DNA of 64,000 bases from Rhizobium leguminosarum (GTDB lineage: Bacteria > Pseudomonadota > Alphaproteobacteria > Rhizobiales > Rhizobiaceae). How positions within the stretch are numbered: position 1 is the first letter of the stretch; each line of letters begins with the position of its first letter. Below the pieces are notes generated by a model. That model worked only from the letters and a program-made list of their open reading frames with translations, was not told the origin of the DNA and made no database searches. Shown here one piece after another: positions 35,717 to 44,136 of the stretch. A program made the position numbers and the translations under genes. The stretch is from NCBI RefSeq assembly GCF_004123835.1, contig NZ_MZMU01000018.1, positions 124,001 to 188,000 of the forward strand. Reading direction: 5' to 3'.

Positions 35717-36952
35717 TCAGCCTTCAATGAAAATGAGCGCCGGTGTTTCGAGGAGCGTGCGGATGCGCTGAACGAAGGTCGCCGCATCCCAGCCGTCGAT
35801 GATGCGATGGTCGAAACTGGAGGAGAGGTTCATCATCTTGCGCGGCACGAACTGCGCGCCGTCCCAGGCTGGCCGTGTGGCGATCTTGTTGACGCCGATG
35901 ATCGCCACCTCGGGATGATTGATGATGGGTGTCGAGACGATGCCGCCGAGCGCGCCGAGCGAGCTGATGGTGATGGTGGAGCCGGAAAGCTCATCGCGCG
36001 TCGCCGTCCCGGATCGTGCCGCTTCCGCCAGCCGGTTCATCTCGGCGGCGCAATCCCAGATGCCGCGGGCTTCCGCATGCCGCACGACAGGCACGGTGAG
36101 ACCGGCCGGCGTCTGCGTGGCGATGCCGATATGCACGGCACCATGGCGCGTGATGATACCGGCATCGTCGTCGAAGGTGGCGTTGACGTCAGGCTGCTCG
36201 GAAATCGCCTTGACCAGCGCCTGCATCAGGAAGGGCAGAACCGTCAGCTTCGGGTGATCAGGCCTGCGATCGCCGTTCATGGTGGCGCGCAACTCCTCGA
36301 GCGCGGTCATATCCACTTCCTCCACATAGGTGATGTGGGGAATGCGCGAGGCGGAAAGCACCATTTTCTCGGCGATGCGGCGGCGCAGGCCGGTCAGCTT
36401 GATCTCCTCGGTCGCCGTCCTCCTGGCAAAACCGTTCTTGACCGTTGCGGGCGCCGTTCCTGGGGTCAGGAATTGCTCGACATCCTCGCGCAGAATACGC
36501 CCGGCCGGCCCTGTCCCCTGCACCTGCCTGAGATCGACGCCGCTTTCCCTGGCGAAGAGCCGCACGGAAGGAGCGGCAAGCGGTTTTTCCGCCGGCGCCG
36601 CCGCCTGCGCAGGGGTTGGCGCTGCCGGAGCCGGCTTTGCGATCTCGGCCCTGGGCGTTTCGGCAATCGGCGTCTGCGAAATCCCAATGGGCTGAGCCTC
36701 GCCGACATCTCCCGCCGTCTCGATCCGCACCAGCGGGGCCTTGACCGCGATACGGTCTCCGACCTCGCCGGCGAGCCAGATGACGGTGCCATTGACGGGA
36801 GACGGAATTTCCACGGTGGCCTTGTCGGTCATGACGGCGGCGATGACCATGTCCTCGCGGACGGGATCTCCGGTCTTCACGTGCCACTCCACAATCTCGG
36901 CCTCGGCGACCCCCTCCCCGACATCGGGCATCTTGATGATGAATTCGCCCAC
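35717..36952 (-). CDS. bkdB: Branched-chain 2-oxo acid dehydrogenase E2 (lipoamide acyltransferase)
   Basis: 411 residues, GTG start. One N-terminal lipoyl domain with MTDKATVEIPSP (lipoyl-Lys44), a Pro/Ala-rich linker, the E3/E1-binding domain VRLFARESGVDLRQVQGTGP and a catalytic domain ending in DHRIIDGWDAATF (His382/Asp386). Four bases separate it from the E1-beta gene. Acyl group transferred: isobutyryl, isovaleryl or 2-methylbutyryl. Confidence 0.95.
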   Translation of the reverse strand: MGEFIIKMPDVGEGVAEAEIVEWHVKTGDPVREDMVIAAVMTDKATVEIPSPVNGTVIWLAGEVGDRIAVKAPLVRIETAGDVGEAQPIGISQTPIAETPRAEIAKPAPAAPTPAQAAAPAEKPLAAPSVRLFARESGVDLRQVQGTGPAGRILREDVEQFLTPGTAPATVKNGFARRTATEEIKLTGLRRRIAEKMVLSASRIPHITYVEEVDMTALEELRATMNGDRRPDHPKLTVLPFLMQALVKAISEQPDVNATFDDDAGIITRHGAVHIGIATQTPAGLTVPVVRHAEARGIWDCAAEMNRLAEAARSGTATRDELSGSTITISSLGALGGIVSTPIINHPEVAIIGVNKIATRPAWDGAQFVPRKMMNLSSSFDHRIIDGWDAATFVQRIRTLLETPALIFIEG

Positions 36953-36955
36953 GGC

Positions 36956-37969
36956 TCAGGCCTCCATGACTTCGGCAAGCGCCCGCCCGACACGGCCGGG
37001 ACCGGGGAAATAGTCCCACTCCTGCGCATGCGGATAGGGCGTGTCCCAGCCGGCAACGCGCACGACCGGCGCTTCGAGATGATAGAAGCAATGCTCCTGC
37101 ACCAGTGCTGCGACCTCGGCGCCGAAGCCCGAGGTCAAGGTCGCCTCATGCACGACGACGCAGCGACCGGTCTTGGCGACCGATTTGACGATGGTATCGA
37201 GATCGAGCGGCAGCAGGCTTCTCAAATCGATCACCTCGGCATCGATGCCGGTATCTTCGGCGGCGGCAAGCGCCACATGCACCATGGTGCCATAAGCAAT
37301 CACGGTCACCGCCGATCCCGCGCGCCGCACCTCGGCCTTGCCGATCGGAATGGTGTAATGGCCATCGGGCACCTCGCCGAGGTCGTGTTTCGACCAGGGC
37401 GTCACCGGCCGCTCGTGATGGCCGTCGAAGGGGCCGTTATAGAGGCGCTTCGGCTCCAGGAACATGACCGGGTCGGGATCCTCGATCGCCGCGATCAGCA
37501 GACCTTTGGCATCATAGGGATTGGAAGGCACGATCACCTTCAGCCCGCAGACATGGGTAAAAAGCGCCTCCGGGCTCTGGCTGTGCGTCTGGCCGCCGAA
37601 GATGCCGCCGCCGGTCGGCATGCGCACGACGATCGGGCAGGTGAAATCGCCGTTGGAACGGTAGCGGATGCGGGCCGCCTCCTGCGTCAGTTGGTCATAG
37701 GCCGGATACATGTAATCGGCGAACTGGATTTCGACGCAGGGCTTCAGCCCATAGGCCGCCATGCCGATCGCCGTGCCGACGATGCCGGATTCGCTGATTG
37801 GCGTATCAAAGCAGCGCGTTCTGCCGTATTTTGCCTGCAGGCCCTGCGTCGAGCGAAAGACGCCCCCGAAATAACCGACATCCTCGCCGAAAACGACGAC
37901 ATTGTCGTCCTTCGCCATCGAGACGTCCATGGCGCTGCGCACCGCCTCGATCATCGTCATTCTGGCCAT
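36956..37969 (-). CDS. bkdA2: Branched-chain 2-oxo acid dehydrogenase E1 beta
   Basis: 337 residues from ATG 37969 (ARMTMIEAVRSAMD; the frame is open further up inside E1 alpha). Transketolase-type pyrimidine domain (VFGEDVGYFGGVFRSTQGL) and C-terminal domain (VIDLRSLLPLDLDTIVKS). It binds thiamine diphosphate together with E1 alpha, whose stop is 1 bp upstream. Confidence 0.95.
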   Translation of the reverse strand: MARMTMIEAVRSAMDVSMAKDDNVVVFGEDVGYFGGVFRSTQGLQAKYGRTRCFDTPISESGIVGTAIGMAAYGLKPCVEIQFADYMYPAYDQLTQEAARIRYRSNGDFTCPIVVRMPTGGGIFGGQTHSQSPEALFTHVCGLKVIVPSNPYDAKGLLIAAIEDPDPVMFLEPKRLYNGPFDGHHERPVTPWSKHDLGEVPDGHYTIPIGKAEVRRAGSAVTVIAYGTMVHVALAAAEDTGIDAEVIDLRSLLPLDLDTIVKSVAKTGRCVVVHEATLTSGFGAEVAALVQEHCFYHLEAPVVRVAGWDTPYPHAQEWDYFPGPGRVGRALAEVMEA

Positions 37970-37970
37970 G

Positions 37971-39203
37971 TCAGTACCCCGCCTTCTGCCGCTGGCGGCG
38001 GATATGCGGCGGCATCTCGGCATAGACGCCCTCGAAAATGTCGCGCACCGAAGGCCTGCCGCCGGCATGCAGCGTGCCATGCGCCTCTGCCTGGCGCTGC
38101 GCCTCGATCACCTCGTCCATGATTTCGGCTTCGGCCTGCACATGCCGCTCCTCCGACCAAACACCCTTGACGATCAGATGTTTCTTCAGCCGCAGCACGG
38201 GATCGCCGAGCGGCCAGGCCTCCGATTCCGTCTTGGGCCGATAGGCGCTCGGATCGTCGGAGGTCGAATGCGCACCGACGCGGTAGGTCACATATTCGAT
38301 CAGCGTCGGGCCGAGATTGCGCCGCGCGCGTTCGGCCGCCCAGTAGGCGACGGCATGGACGGCGAGATAGTCGTTTCCATCGACACGCAGCGCCGGAATG
38401 CCGAAGCCGAGGCCGCGGGCGGCGAAGGTGCCGGAGCCGCCGCGAGCGATGCCTTGGAAGGTGGAGATCGCCCACTGGTTGTTGACAATGTTGAGGATGA
38501 CCGGCGCCTTGTAGGTCGAGGCGAAGACCAGCGCCGAGTGGAAATCCGATTCCGCCGTCGATCCGTCGCCGATCCAGGCCGCGGCAATGCGGCTGTCGTT
38601 CTTGATCGCCGAGGCCATCGCCCAGCCGACGGCCTGCACATATTGGGTGGCGAGATTGCCCGAGATGGTGAAAAAGCCATGTTCCTTGGAGGAATACATA
38701 ATCGGCAATTGCCGGCCGCGTAAGGGATCGCTCTCGTTCGAGTAGATCTGGTTCATCATCTCGACCATCGGATAGTCGTCGGCAATCAAAAGGCCCGCCT
38801 GGCGATAGGTCGGGAAATTCATGTCTCCCTTCTCGAGCGCCTTGCGAAAGGCACAGCTGACGGCCTCTTCGCCGAGATGCTGCATGTAGAAGGAGGTCTT
38901 GCCCTGCCGCTGCGCCATCAGCATGCGGGCGTCGAAGGCCCGCAACTTCATCATGTTGCGAAGCCCGGTTAGCAACTCCTCGTCGGAGAGCGACCCTGCC
39001 CAGGGACCGACCGCCTCACCGTCGCGGTTCAAAACGCGGATGATCGAATAGGCGAGGTCGCGGATGTCTTCCGACGCGACATCCACCTCCGGCCGCGGCA
39101 CCGAGCCGGCCTTGGCAATCTTGACATTGGAAAAATCAGGCTGGCCGCCCGGGCGGACGGCGGGTTCGGGGACGTGCAGGCTCAAACGAGCGGAATCCAC
39201 CAT
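37971..39203 (-). CDS. bkdA1: Branched-chain 2-oxo acid dehydrogenase E1 alpha
   Basis: 410 residues. Thiamine-diphosphate motif WIGDGSTAESDFHSALVFAS ending in LNIVNNQWAIST, the long N-terminal segment of bacterial BCKDH alpha subunits (LSLHVPEPAVRPGGQPDFSN) and the regulatory-loop equivalent YRVGAHSTSDDPSAYR. A strong GGGAGGAAAG site lies before the ATG. It decarboxylates the keto acids of Val, Leu and Ile. It is 64 bp downstream of the acyl-CoA dehydrogenase gene, probably in the same operon. Confidence 0.96.
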   Translation of the reverse strand: MVDSARLSLHVPEPAVRPGGQPDFSNVKIAKAGSVPRPEVDVASEDIRDLAYSIIRVLNRDGEAVGPWAGSLSDEELLTGLRNMMKLRAFDARMLMAQRQGKTSFYMQHLGEEAVSCAFRKALEKGDMNFPTYRQAGLLIADDYPMVEMMNQIYSNESDPLRGRQLPIMYSSKEHGFFTISGNLATQYVQAVGWAMASAIKNDSRIAAAWIGDGSTAESDFHSALVFASTYKAPVILNIVNNQWAISTFQGIARGGSGTFAARGLGFGIPALRVDGNDYLAVHAVAYWAAERARRNLGPTLIEYVTYRVGAHSTSDDPSAYRPKTESEAWPLGDPVLRLKKHLIVKGVWSEERHVQAEAEIMDEVIEAQRQAEAHGTLHAGGRPSVRDIFEGVYAEMPPHIRRQRQKAGY

Positions 39204-39267
39204 GTTTCTTCTTTCCTCCCTGTGCCGGCCGTGCTCCCCTCCCCGGAAGCAGGGCCGAATGTGGTGC

Positions 39268-40395
39268 TTAGAGATTGCGGGCGATCACCATGCGCTGCAC
39301 GTCGCTCGTTCCTTCATAGATCTGGCAGATGCGCACGTCGCGGTAGATGCGCTCGACCGGATAATCGGCCATGTAGCCATAACCGCCATGGATCTGGATC
39401 GCGTCGGAGCAGACGCGCTCGGCCATCTCCGAGGCAAAGAGCTTGGCCATCGAGGCTTCCGACAGGCAGGGAAGCTCCGCCTCCCTGAGGGAAGCCGCGT
39501 GAAAGACGAGCTGGCGCGCCGCCTCGATCCGCACCGCCATATCGGCAAGGCGGAAGGCAACGGCCTGATGTTCGAAAATCGGCTTGCCGAAGGCCGTACG
39601 CTCCTTGGCGTAGTCGCGCGCCGCCTCGAAGGCTGCCCGCGCCATGCCGACCGCCTGCGCGGCAATGCCGATCCGTCCGCCCTCGAGATTGGCGAGCGCG
39701 ATACGGTAGCCTTCGCCTTCCGCACCCAGCCTCAAATCCGCGGGAATGCGCATGTTGTTGAAGGCGATCTGGCAGGTATCGGTGGAATGCAGTCCGAGCT
39801 TTTCCTCGACGCGGATCACCTCGTAGCCCGGTGTATCCGTCGGCACGATGAAGGCGGTGATACCCTTCTTGCCGACATCGGGATCGGTGACGGCAAAGAC
39901 GATGATGATATCGCCGTTCTTTCCCGAGGTGATGAATTGCTTGGAGCCGTCGATTACGTAGTGGTCACTGTTACGCCGCGCCCGGGTCTTCAGGTTCGAG
40001 GCATCGGAACCGGCCTGCGGCTCGGTCAGCGCAAAGCCGCCAATCCATTCACCGCTGGCCAGTTTCGGTAGGAAGCGCTGCCGCTGCTCCTCGGTGCCGA
40101 ATTTCAGGATCGGCACACAGCCGACGGAACTGTGCACGCTCATGATCGTCGAACACGGTCCGTCGCCCGCGGCAATTTCCTCCAGCGCCGCCGCATAGGC
40201 GACCACACCGGTATCCGAGCCCCCATAGGCTTCCGGCACCAGCATGCCGAGCAGGCCTAGTTCGCCCATCTCCTTCAGTTCCTCTCGCGGGAAGAGATGC
40301 TCCCGGTCGCGCTTGGCCGCCCCCGGCGCCAGCCGGTCGCGGGCAAAGTCGCGGGCGAGATCTGAGATTTGCTGCTGGAGGTCGGAAAGGATCAT
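39268..40395 (-). CDS. Acyl-CoA dehydrogenase (short/branched-chain type)
   Basis: 375 residues. ACAD signatures FALTEPQAGSDASNLKTRAR and QIHGGYGYMADYPVERIYRD, and a catalytic base in the C-terminal position IYEGTSDVQRM (Glu361), as in short-chain and 2-methyl-branched-chain enzymes but not isovaleryl-CoA dehydrogenase. With bkd, thiolase and SDR neighbours it most likely oxidises 2-methylbutyryl-CoA or isobutyryl-CoA. Substrate choice is inferred from context. Confidence 0.9.
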   Translation of the reverse strand: MILSDLQQQISDLARDFARDRLAPGAAKRDREHLFPREELKEMGELGLLGMLVPEAYGGSDTGVVAYAAALEEIAAGDGPCSTIMSVHSSVGCVPILKFGTEEQRQRFLPKLASGEWIGGFALTEPQAGSDASNLKTRARRNSDHYVIDGSKQFITSGKNGDIIIVFAVTDPDVGKKGITAFIVPTDTPGYEVIRVEEKLGLHSTDTCQIAFNNMRIPADLRLGAEGEGYRIALANLEGGRIGIAAQAVGMARAAFEAARDYAKERTAFGKPIFEHQAVAFRLADMAVRIEAARQLVFHAASLREAELPCLSEASMAKLFASEMAERVCSDAIQIHGGYGYMADYPVERIYRDVRICQIYEGTSDVQRMVIARNL

Positions 40396-40420
40396 CTGTT
40401 CTCTCCCATCTCTCCCTCTC

Positions 40421-41608
40421 CTATTGCCGCTCGATAGCGACGGCGGTCGCCTCGCCGCCGCCGATGCAGAGCGCCGCCATGCCGCGCTTCAGGTCGTAGC
40501 GCTCCAGCGCCGCAAGCAGCGTCACCAGAATCCGGGCTCCCGATGCGCCGATCGGATGGCCGAGCGCGCAGGCGCCGCCATGCACATTGATCTTTTCATG
40601 CGGCAAGTTGAGATCGCGCATCGCCGCCATGGCGACGACAGCGAAAGCCTCGTTGATTTCGAAAAGATCAATCTCAGACAGCGGCAGACCGGTGCGATCG
40701 GACAGTTTCTGCAACGCGCCGATCGGTGCGGTGGCGAAAAGATTGGGCGCCTGAGAATGGGTGGCATGGCCAAGGATGGTGGCAAGCGGCTTGAGGCCGC
40801 GATGCTCCGCCTCGGAACGGCGCATCAACACCAGGGCTGCCGCGCCATCGGAAATCGAGCTGGAATTGGCGGCGGTCACCGTGCCGCCCTCGCGAAAAGC
40901 GGGCTTCAGCGTCGGGATCTTGTCGAGCTTCGCCTTGCCGGGCTGTTCGTCGCGGCTCGCCACCTGCTCAGTCTTGCCCGACTTCACCGTGACGGGCACG
41001 ATCTCGCTTTCGAAACAGCCTTCGGCAATCGCCTTCTGCGCCCGCGTCAGCGAGGCGATGGCGTAGCTATCCTGCGCCTCGCGTGTGAACTGATAGGCCT
41101 CGGCGCAATCCTCCGCGAAGCTGCCCATCAAGCGCCCCTTGTCATAAGCATCCTCCAGCCCGTCGAGGAACATGTGATCCACGACACGCCCATGGCCGAG
41201 CCTGTAGCCGCCACGGGCCTTGTCAAGGAGATAGGGCGCATTCGTCATGCTTTCCATGCCGCCCGCGACCGCCACCGAAGCGCTGCCGGCGGCGATCAGG
41301 TCATGCGCCATCATGACGGCCTTCATGCCTGAGCCGCACATCTTGTTGACGGTGCTGGCCGCGGTGGCGAAGGGCAGACCGGCATGGATCGCCGCCTGGC
41401 GCGCCGGCGCCTGTCCCTGCCCCGCCGGAAGCACGCAGCCGAAGACGACCTCCTCGATCACCTCGGCCTCGACGCGGCTCCGCTGCAGCGCCGCCCGGAT
41501 CGCGGTTGCTCCGAGTTCCGGCGCCGTCGCCTCCTTCAGCTCTCCCTGAAAGCTGCCGATCGGGGTGCGCGCCGCACCGACGATGACGATGGGATCCTGC
41601 AAAACCAT
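40421..41608 (-). CDS. Thiolase (acetyl-CoA C-acyltransferase)
   Basis: 395 residues from ATG 41608, directly behind AAGGAGGAAAG; the open frame reaches 41635. Nucleophile in STVNKMCGSGMKAV (Cys91), catalytic GHPIGASGARI (His351) and LCIGGGEATA (Cys381). In this operon the expected reaction is cleavage of 2-methylacetoacetyl-CoA to propionyl-CoA and acetyl-CoA (isoleucine route), though acetoacetyl-CoA is also possible. Confidence 0.93.
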   Translation of the reverse strand: MVLQDPIVIVGAARTPIGSFQGELKEATAPELGATAIRAALQRSRVEAEVIEEVVFGCVLPAGQGQAPARQAAIHAGLPFATAASTVNKMCGSGMKAVMMAHDLIAAGSASVAVAGGMESMTNAPYLLDKARGGYRLGHGRVVDHMFLDGLEDAYDKGRLMGSFAEDCAEAYQFTREAQDSYAIASLTRAQKAIAEGCFESEIVPVTVKSGKTEQVASRDEQPGKAKLDKIPTLKPAFREGGTVTAANSSSISDGAAALVLMRRSEAEHRGLKPLATILGHATHSQAPNLFATAPIGALQKLSDRTGLPLSEIDLFEINEAFAVVAMAAMRDLNLPHEKINVHGGACALGHPIGASGARILVTLLAALERYDLKRGMAALCIGGGEATAVAIERQ

Positions 41609-41631
41609 CTTTCCTCCTTCGGGCGCAGCGC

Positions 41632-42399
41632 TCACCGCACGCCCATCCGCAATGCGCCGTCGAGGCGGATGACCTCGCCGTTCAGCATGTTGTTTTCGAA
41701 AATATGGCGCACCAGCCCGGCAAATTCCTCCGGCCGGCCGAGCCGCGGCGGAAAGGGTACGCTCTTGCCGAGTGCTGCCTGAACCTCGGCCGGCATATCA
41801 GCCATCATCGGTGTCTCGAAAATGCCGGGTGCGATCGACACCACGCGAATGCCGTGACGCGCAAGCTCGCGGGCGATCGGCAAGGTCATCGCCGCCACCC
41901 CGCCCTTGGAGGCGGCGTAAGCTGCCTGGCCGATCTGGCCGTCGAAAGCGGCGACCGAGGCCGTATTGACGATGACGCCGCGTTCGCCTTCCGCATCCGG
42001 CTCGGTCTTCTGGATCGCTGCGGCGGCCAGCCGGATCATGTTGAACGTGCCGATGAGATTGATGCCGACCGTGCGCGCAAAACTCTCCAGCCGGTGCGGC
42101 CCGTCGCGGCCGATCACTTTTTCGGCCGGTGCAACGCCTGCGCAATTCACCAATCCGCGCAAGCCGCCGAAGGCTTCGACAGCAGCGGCAATCACCGCCG
42201 CCCCCTGCTCGGCATCGGTCACATCGGCCTTGACGAAGCAGGCATCGCGTCCGAATTCCCGGGCGATTTCTTCGCCCGCTTGCGTATTGAGATCGGCGAT
42301 CGTGACGCGCCCGCCGGCTTCTACAAGCGCGCGCAGTGTTGCCGCACCCAAGCCGGAGCCGCCGCCGGTCACGATGAAACTTGCTCCACGGATCAGCAT
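41632..42399 (-). CDS. SDR dehydrogenase, 3-hydroxy-2-methylbutyryl-CoA dehydrogenase type
   Basis: 255 residues from ATG 42399 behind AGGAGGAAGAG. NAD-binding TGGGSGLGAAT, Asp after the second strand (TIADLNTQ), NCAGVAPA, the YAASKGG catalytic pair and APGIFETPMM. It resembles human HSD17B10-type 3-hydroxyacyl-CoA dehydrogenases. First gene of the minus-strand operon, divergent from the AraC regulator with about 130 bp between starts. Confidence 0.9.
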   Translation of the reverse strand: MLIRGASFIVTGGGSGLGAATLRALVEAGGRVTIADLNTQAGEEIAREFGRDACFVKADVTDAEQGAAVIAAAVEAFGGLRGLVNCAGVAPAEKVIGRDGPHRLESFARTVGINLIGTFNMIRLAAAAIQKTEPDAEGERGVIVNTASVAAFDGQIGQAAYAASKGGVAAMTLPIARELARHGIRVVSIAPGIFETPMMADMPAEVQAALGKSVPFPPRLGRPEEFAGLVRHIFENNMLNGEVIRLDGALRMGVR

Positions 42400-42531
42400 G
42401 AATCTCTTCCTCCTGTCGACCGCACCCCCTCCAAGCGCAACCGACGGATACGATTCTATTCGCTCCACCTATTGCAAGCGATGACAGAACTGCTCCATTA
42501 TTTCGGCCAGTTTTGCCATAGCGAGGATAGA

Positions 42532-43548
42532 ATGGCCGAGATCGAGCGACGCATGATCGCGCCGGGCTTCGTGGAGGAGGCACTCGACAGCCTGCGGCGG
42601 CTCGGCAAGCCAACGGCGCCGATCCTTGCCCGCGTCGGTCTGGCATCCCCGGTCGATCAGCCAGTTTCGGCAGAGACCTATGGCGCGCTCTGGCTGGCGA
42701 TCGCCGCCGAGCTCGACGATGAATTCTTCGGCATGGGCGCACGGCCGATGCGCAGCGGCAGCTTCACGCTGCTCTGCCACTCTGTGCTGCATGCGCCGAC
42801 GCTGGGTCAAGCGCTCCGTCGGGCGCTGCGCTTCCTCGATGTCGTGCTCGACGACCCCCGAGGACGGCTCGTCATCCGCGACGGTCTGGCCGAGATCGAA
42901 CTCAGCGACGCCGGCGGCCCGCGTTCGGCCTTCGCCTACCGCACCTACTGGATCATCCTGCACGGCCTCATCTGCTGGCTGGTCGGCCGGCGCATTCCGA
43001 TCCGGCTCGTCGATTTCCGCTGCGCCGAACCCAAACAAGGCGCCGACTACCGGCTTTTTTTCGGCGCGCCGGTACGCTTCTCCCAACCGATCAGCGGCCT
43101 CGGCTTCGACAGCGCCATGCTCGACCTGCCGATTTCACGCAGCGAACAGGCGCTCAAACAGTTCCTGCGCGGTGCGCCTGCCAATATCCTGGTGCGCTAC
43201 CGTTACGACGCCGGCGTCGCCGCCACTGTGCGCCGGCGCTTGAGCCAGGCAACACCTGCTATGTGGCGGAGCTTCGCCGAGCTCGCCGCCGACATGCGCA
43301 TGCCGCCCTCCACGCTACGCCACCGCCTGCACGACGAGGGGCAAAGCTACGCCGCCATCAAGGACGACATCCGCCGCGACCTCGCCGTCGAACTGCTGCT
43401 GGGTACACCGAAGACCATCGGCGAGATCGCCGTGCAACTCGGCTATTCAGAACCGAGCGCCTTCTTCCGCGCCTTCCGCAAATGGATGGGCAAGAGTCCC
43501 GAGGTCTTTCGCCGGGAGGGAGATGGGGAACGGAGCCGCGAGCGGTAG
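42532..43548 (+). CDS. AraC-family transcriptional regulator
   Basis: 338 residues from ATG 42532 (GAGGAT 5 bp upstream; ATG 42481 in frame is the alternative). N-terminal effector domain of the 'arabinose-binding, AraC N-term' type (APILARVGLASPVDQPVSAE; RFLDVVLDDPRGRLVIRDGL) and two C-terminal helix-turn-helices (ADMRMPPSTLRHRLHDEG; KTIGEIAVQLGYSEPSAFFR, AFRKWMGKSPEVFRR). Divergent from the Ile/branched-chain operon, so it is its likely activator, perhaps sensing an acyl intermediate; that is inference. Confidence 0.9.
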   Translation: MAEIERRMIAPGFVEEALDSLRRLGKPTAPILARVGLASPVDQPVSAETYGALWLAIAAELDDEFFGMGARPMRSGSFTLLCHSVLHAPTLGQALRRALRFLDVVLDDPRGRLVIRDGLAEIELSDAGGPRSAFAYRTYWIILHGLICWLVGRRIPIRLVDFRCAEPKQGADYRLFFGAPVRFSQPISGLGFDSAMLDLPISRSEQALKQFLRGAPANILVRYRYDAGVAATVRRRLSQATPAMWRSFAELAADMRMPPSTLRHRLHDEGQSYAAIKDDIRRDLAVELLLGTPKTIGEIAVQLGYSEPSAFFRAFRKWMGKSPEVFRREGDGERSRER

Positions 43549-43721
43549 ACCGATATCCGCGATCATCAGCGGGCCATAGACCTCGCGCTGCTATTTGGCG
43601 CTGGTCGTTCAACACACTCCCTCACAATCAAGTCAGTTCGGCCCGCGGCCGGCATTGCGGTTTCACTGGCGGATAGCATTCCCGACATGGTCTGCGCCTT
43701 GATTGGCTCCTTCAGCCAACC

Positions 43722-43822
43722 CACCCTCCGTCATGCTCGGCCTTGAGCCGAGCATCCACACCGCATCCATCAACCGCTACGGGCATGGATCCTCGGCTCA
43801 AGGCCGAGGATGACGGAGGGTG
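43722..43822. repeat. Intergenic palindromic repeat
   Basis: Two 37-bp arms (43722-43758 and 43786-43822) are inverted copies with two mismatches, around a 27-bp loop. Each arm itself contains a smaller dyad (CTCGGCCTTGAGCCGAG). Arms of this GTCAT-CTCGG type occur widely in Rhizobiaceae intergenic repeats (RIME class, from memory). Confidence 0.85.
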
Positions 43823-43892
43823 AGGCTAGCGTTCCAGCCAAACTCACCGCCGGTGCGTCGGGTGCTCCATCAAGCTGGTAAGCACCACCTCT

Positions 43893-44074
43893 CCTCCCTC
43901 ATGCCTGTCCTCGGGCTTGACCCGAGGGATGTCACAGGCATCCAGCGCGCCCAAGTCCTTGGGCGCAAGAGATTGTCTTCGACAGAGCAAATGATTCATT
44001 CACCGCGCGGACGCGCGGTGGCTGGATGCCTGTGACATCCCTCGGGTCAAGCCCGAGGACAGGCATGAGGGAGG
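43893..44074. repeat. Large perfect palindromic repeat (54-bp arms)
   Basis: Arms 43893-43946 and 44021-44074 are perfect inverted repeats of 54 bp. Each carries an inner dyad (CCTCGGGCTTGACCCGAGG), and the 74-bp centre holds two more hairpins (GCGCCCAAGTCCTTGGGCGC; CACCGCGCGGACGCGCGGTG). The centre and part of the right arm are shared with the partial copy at 31274-31360. It ends 62 bp before the isovaleryl-CoA dehydrogenase ATG, so it lies in or next to that promoter region. Confidence 0.9.
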
Positions 44075-44136
44075 CACGGGCGTGCCTATTTGAACCCGAC
44101 GCAACCCGCGCTACATATTCTATCGGGAGGAGTGCC

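Noticed and set aside
34607..38122. 1171-codon open frame on + strand antisense to the bkd genes
   Set aside because: Composition is His/Asp/Arg-rich without any domain pattern, and the minus strand carries complete, motif-verified bkdA1-bkdA2-bkdB-lpdV; a GC-codon shadow.
43722..44074. CRISPR array
   Set aside because: The repeats are inverted arms of two palindromes, not regularly spaced direct repeats, and no cas genes are present.
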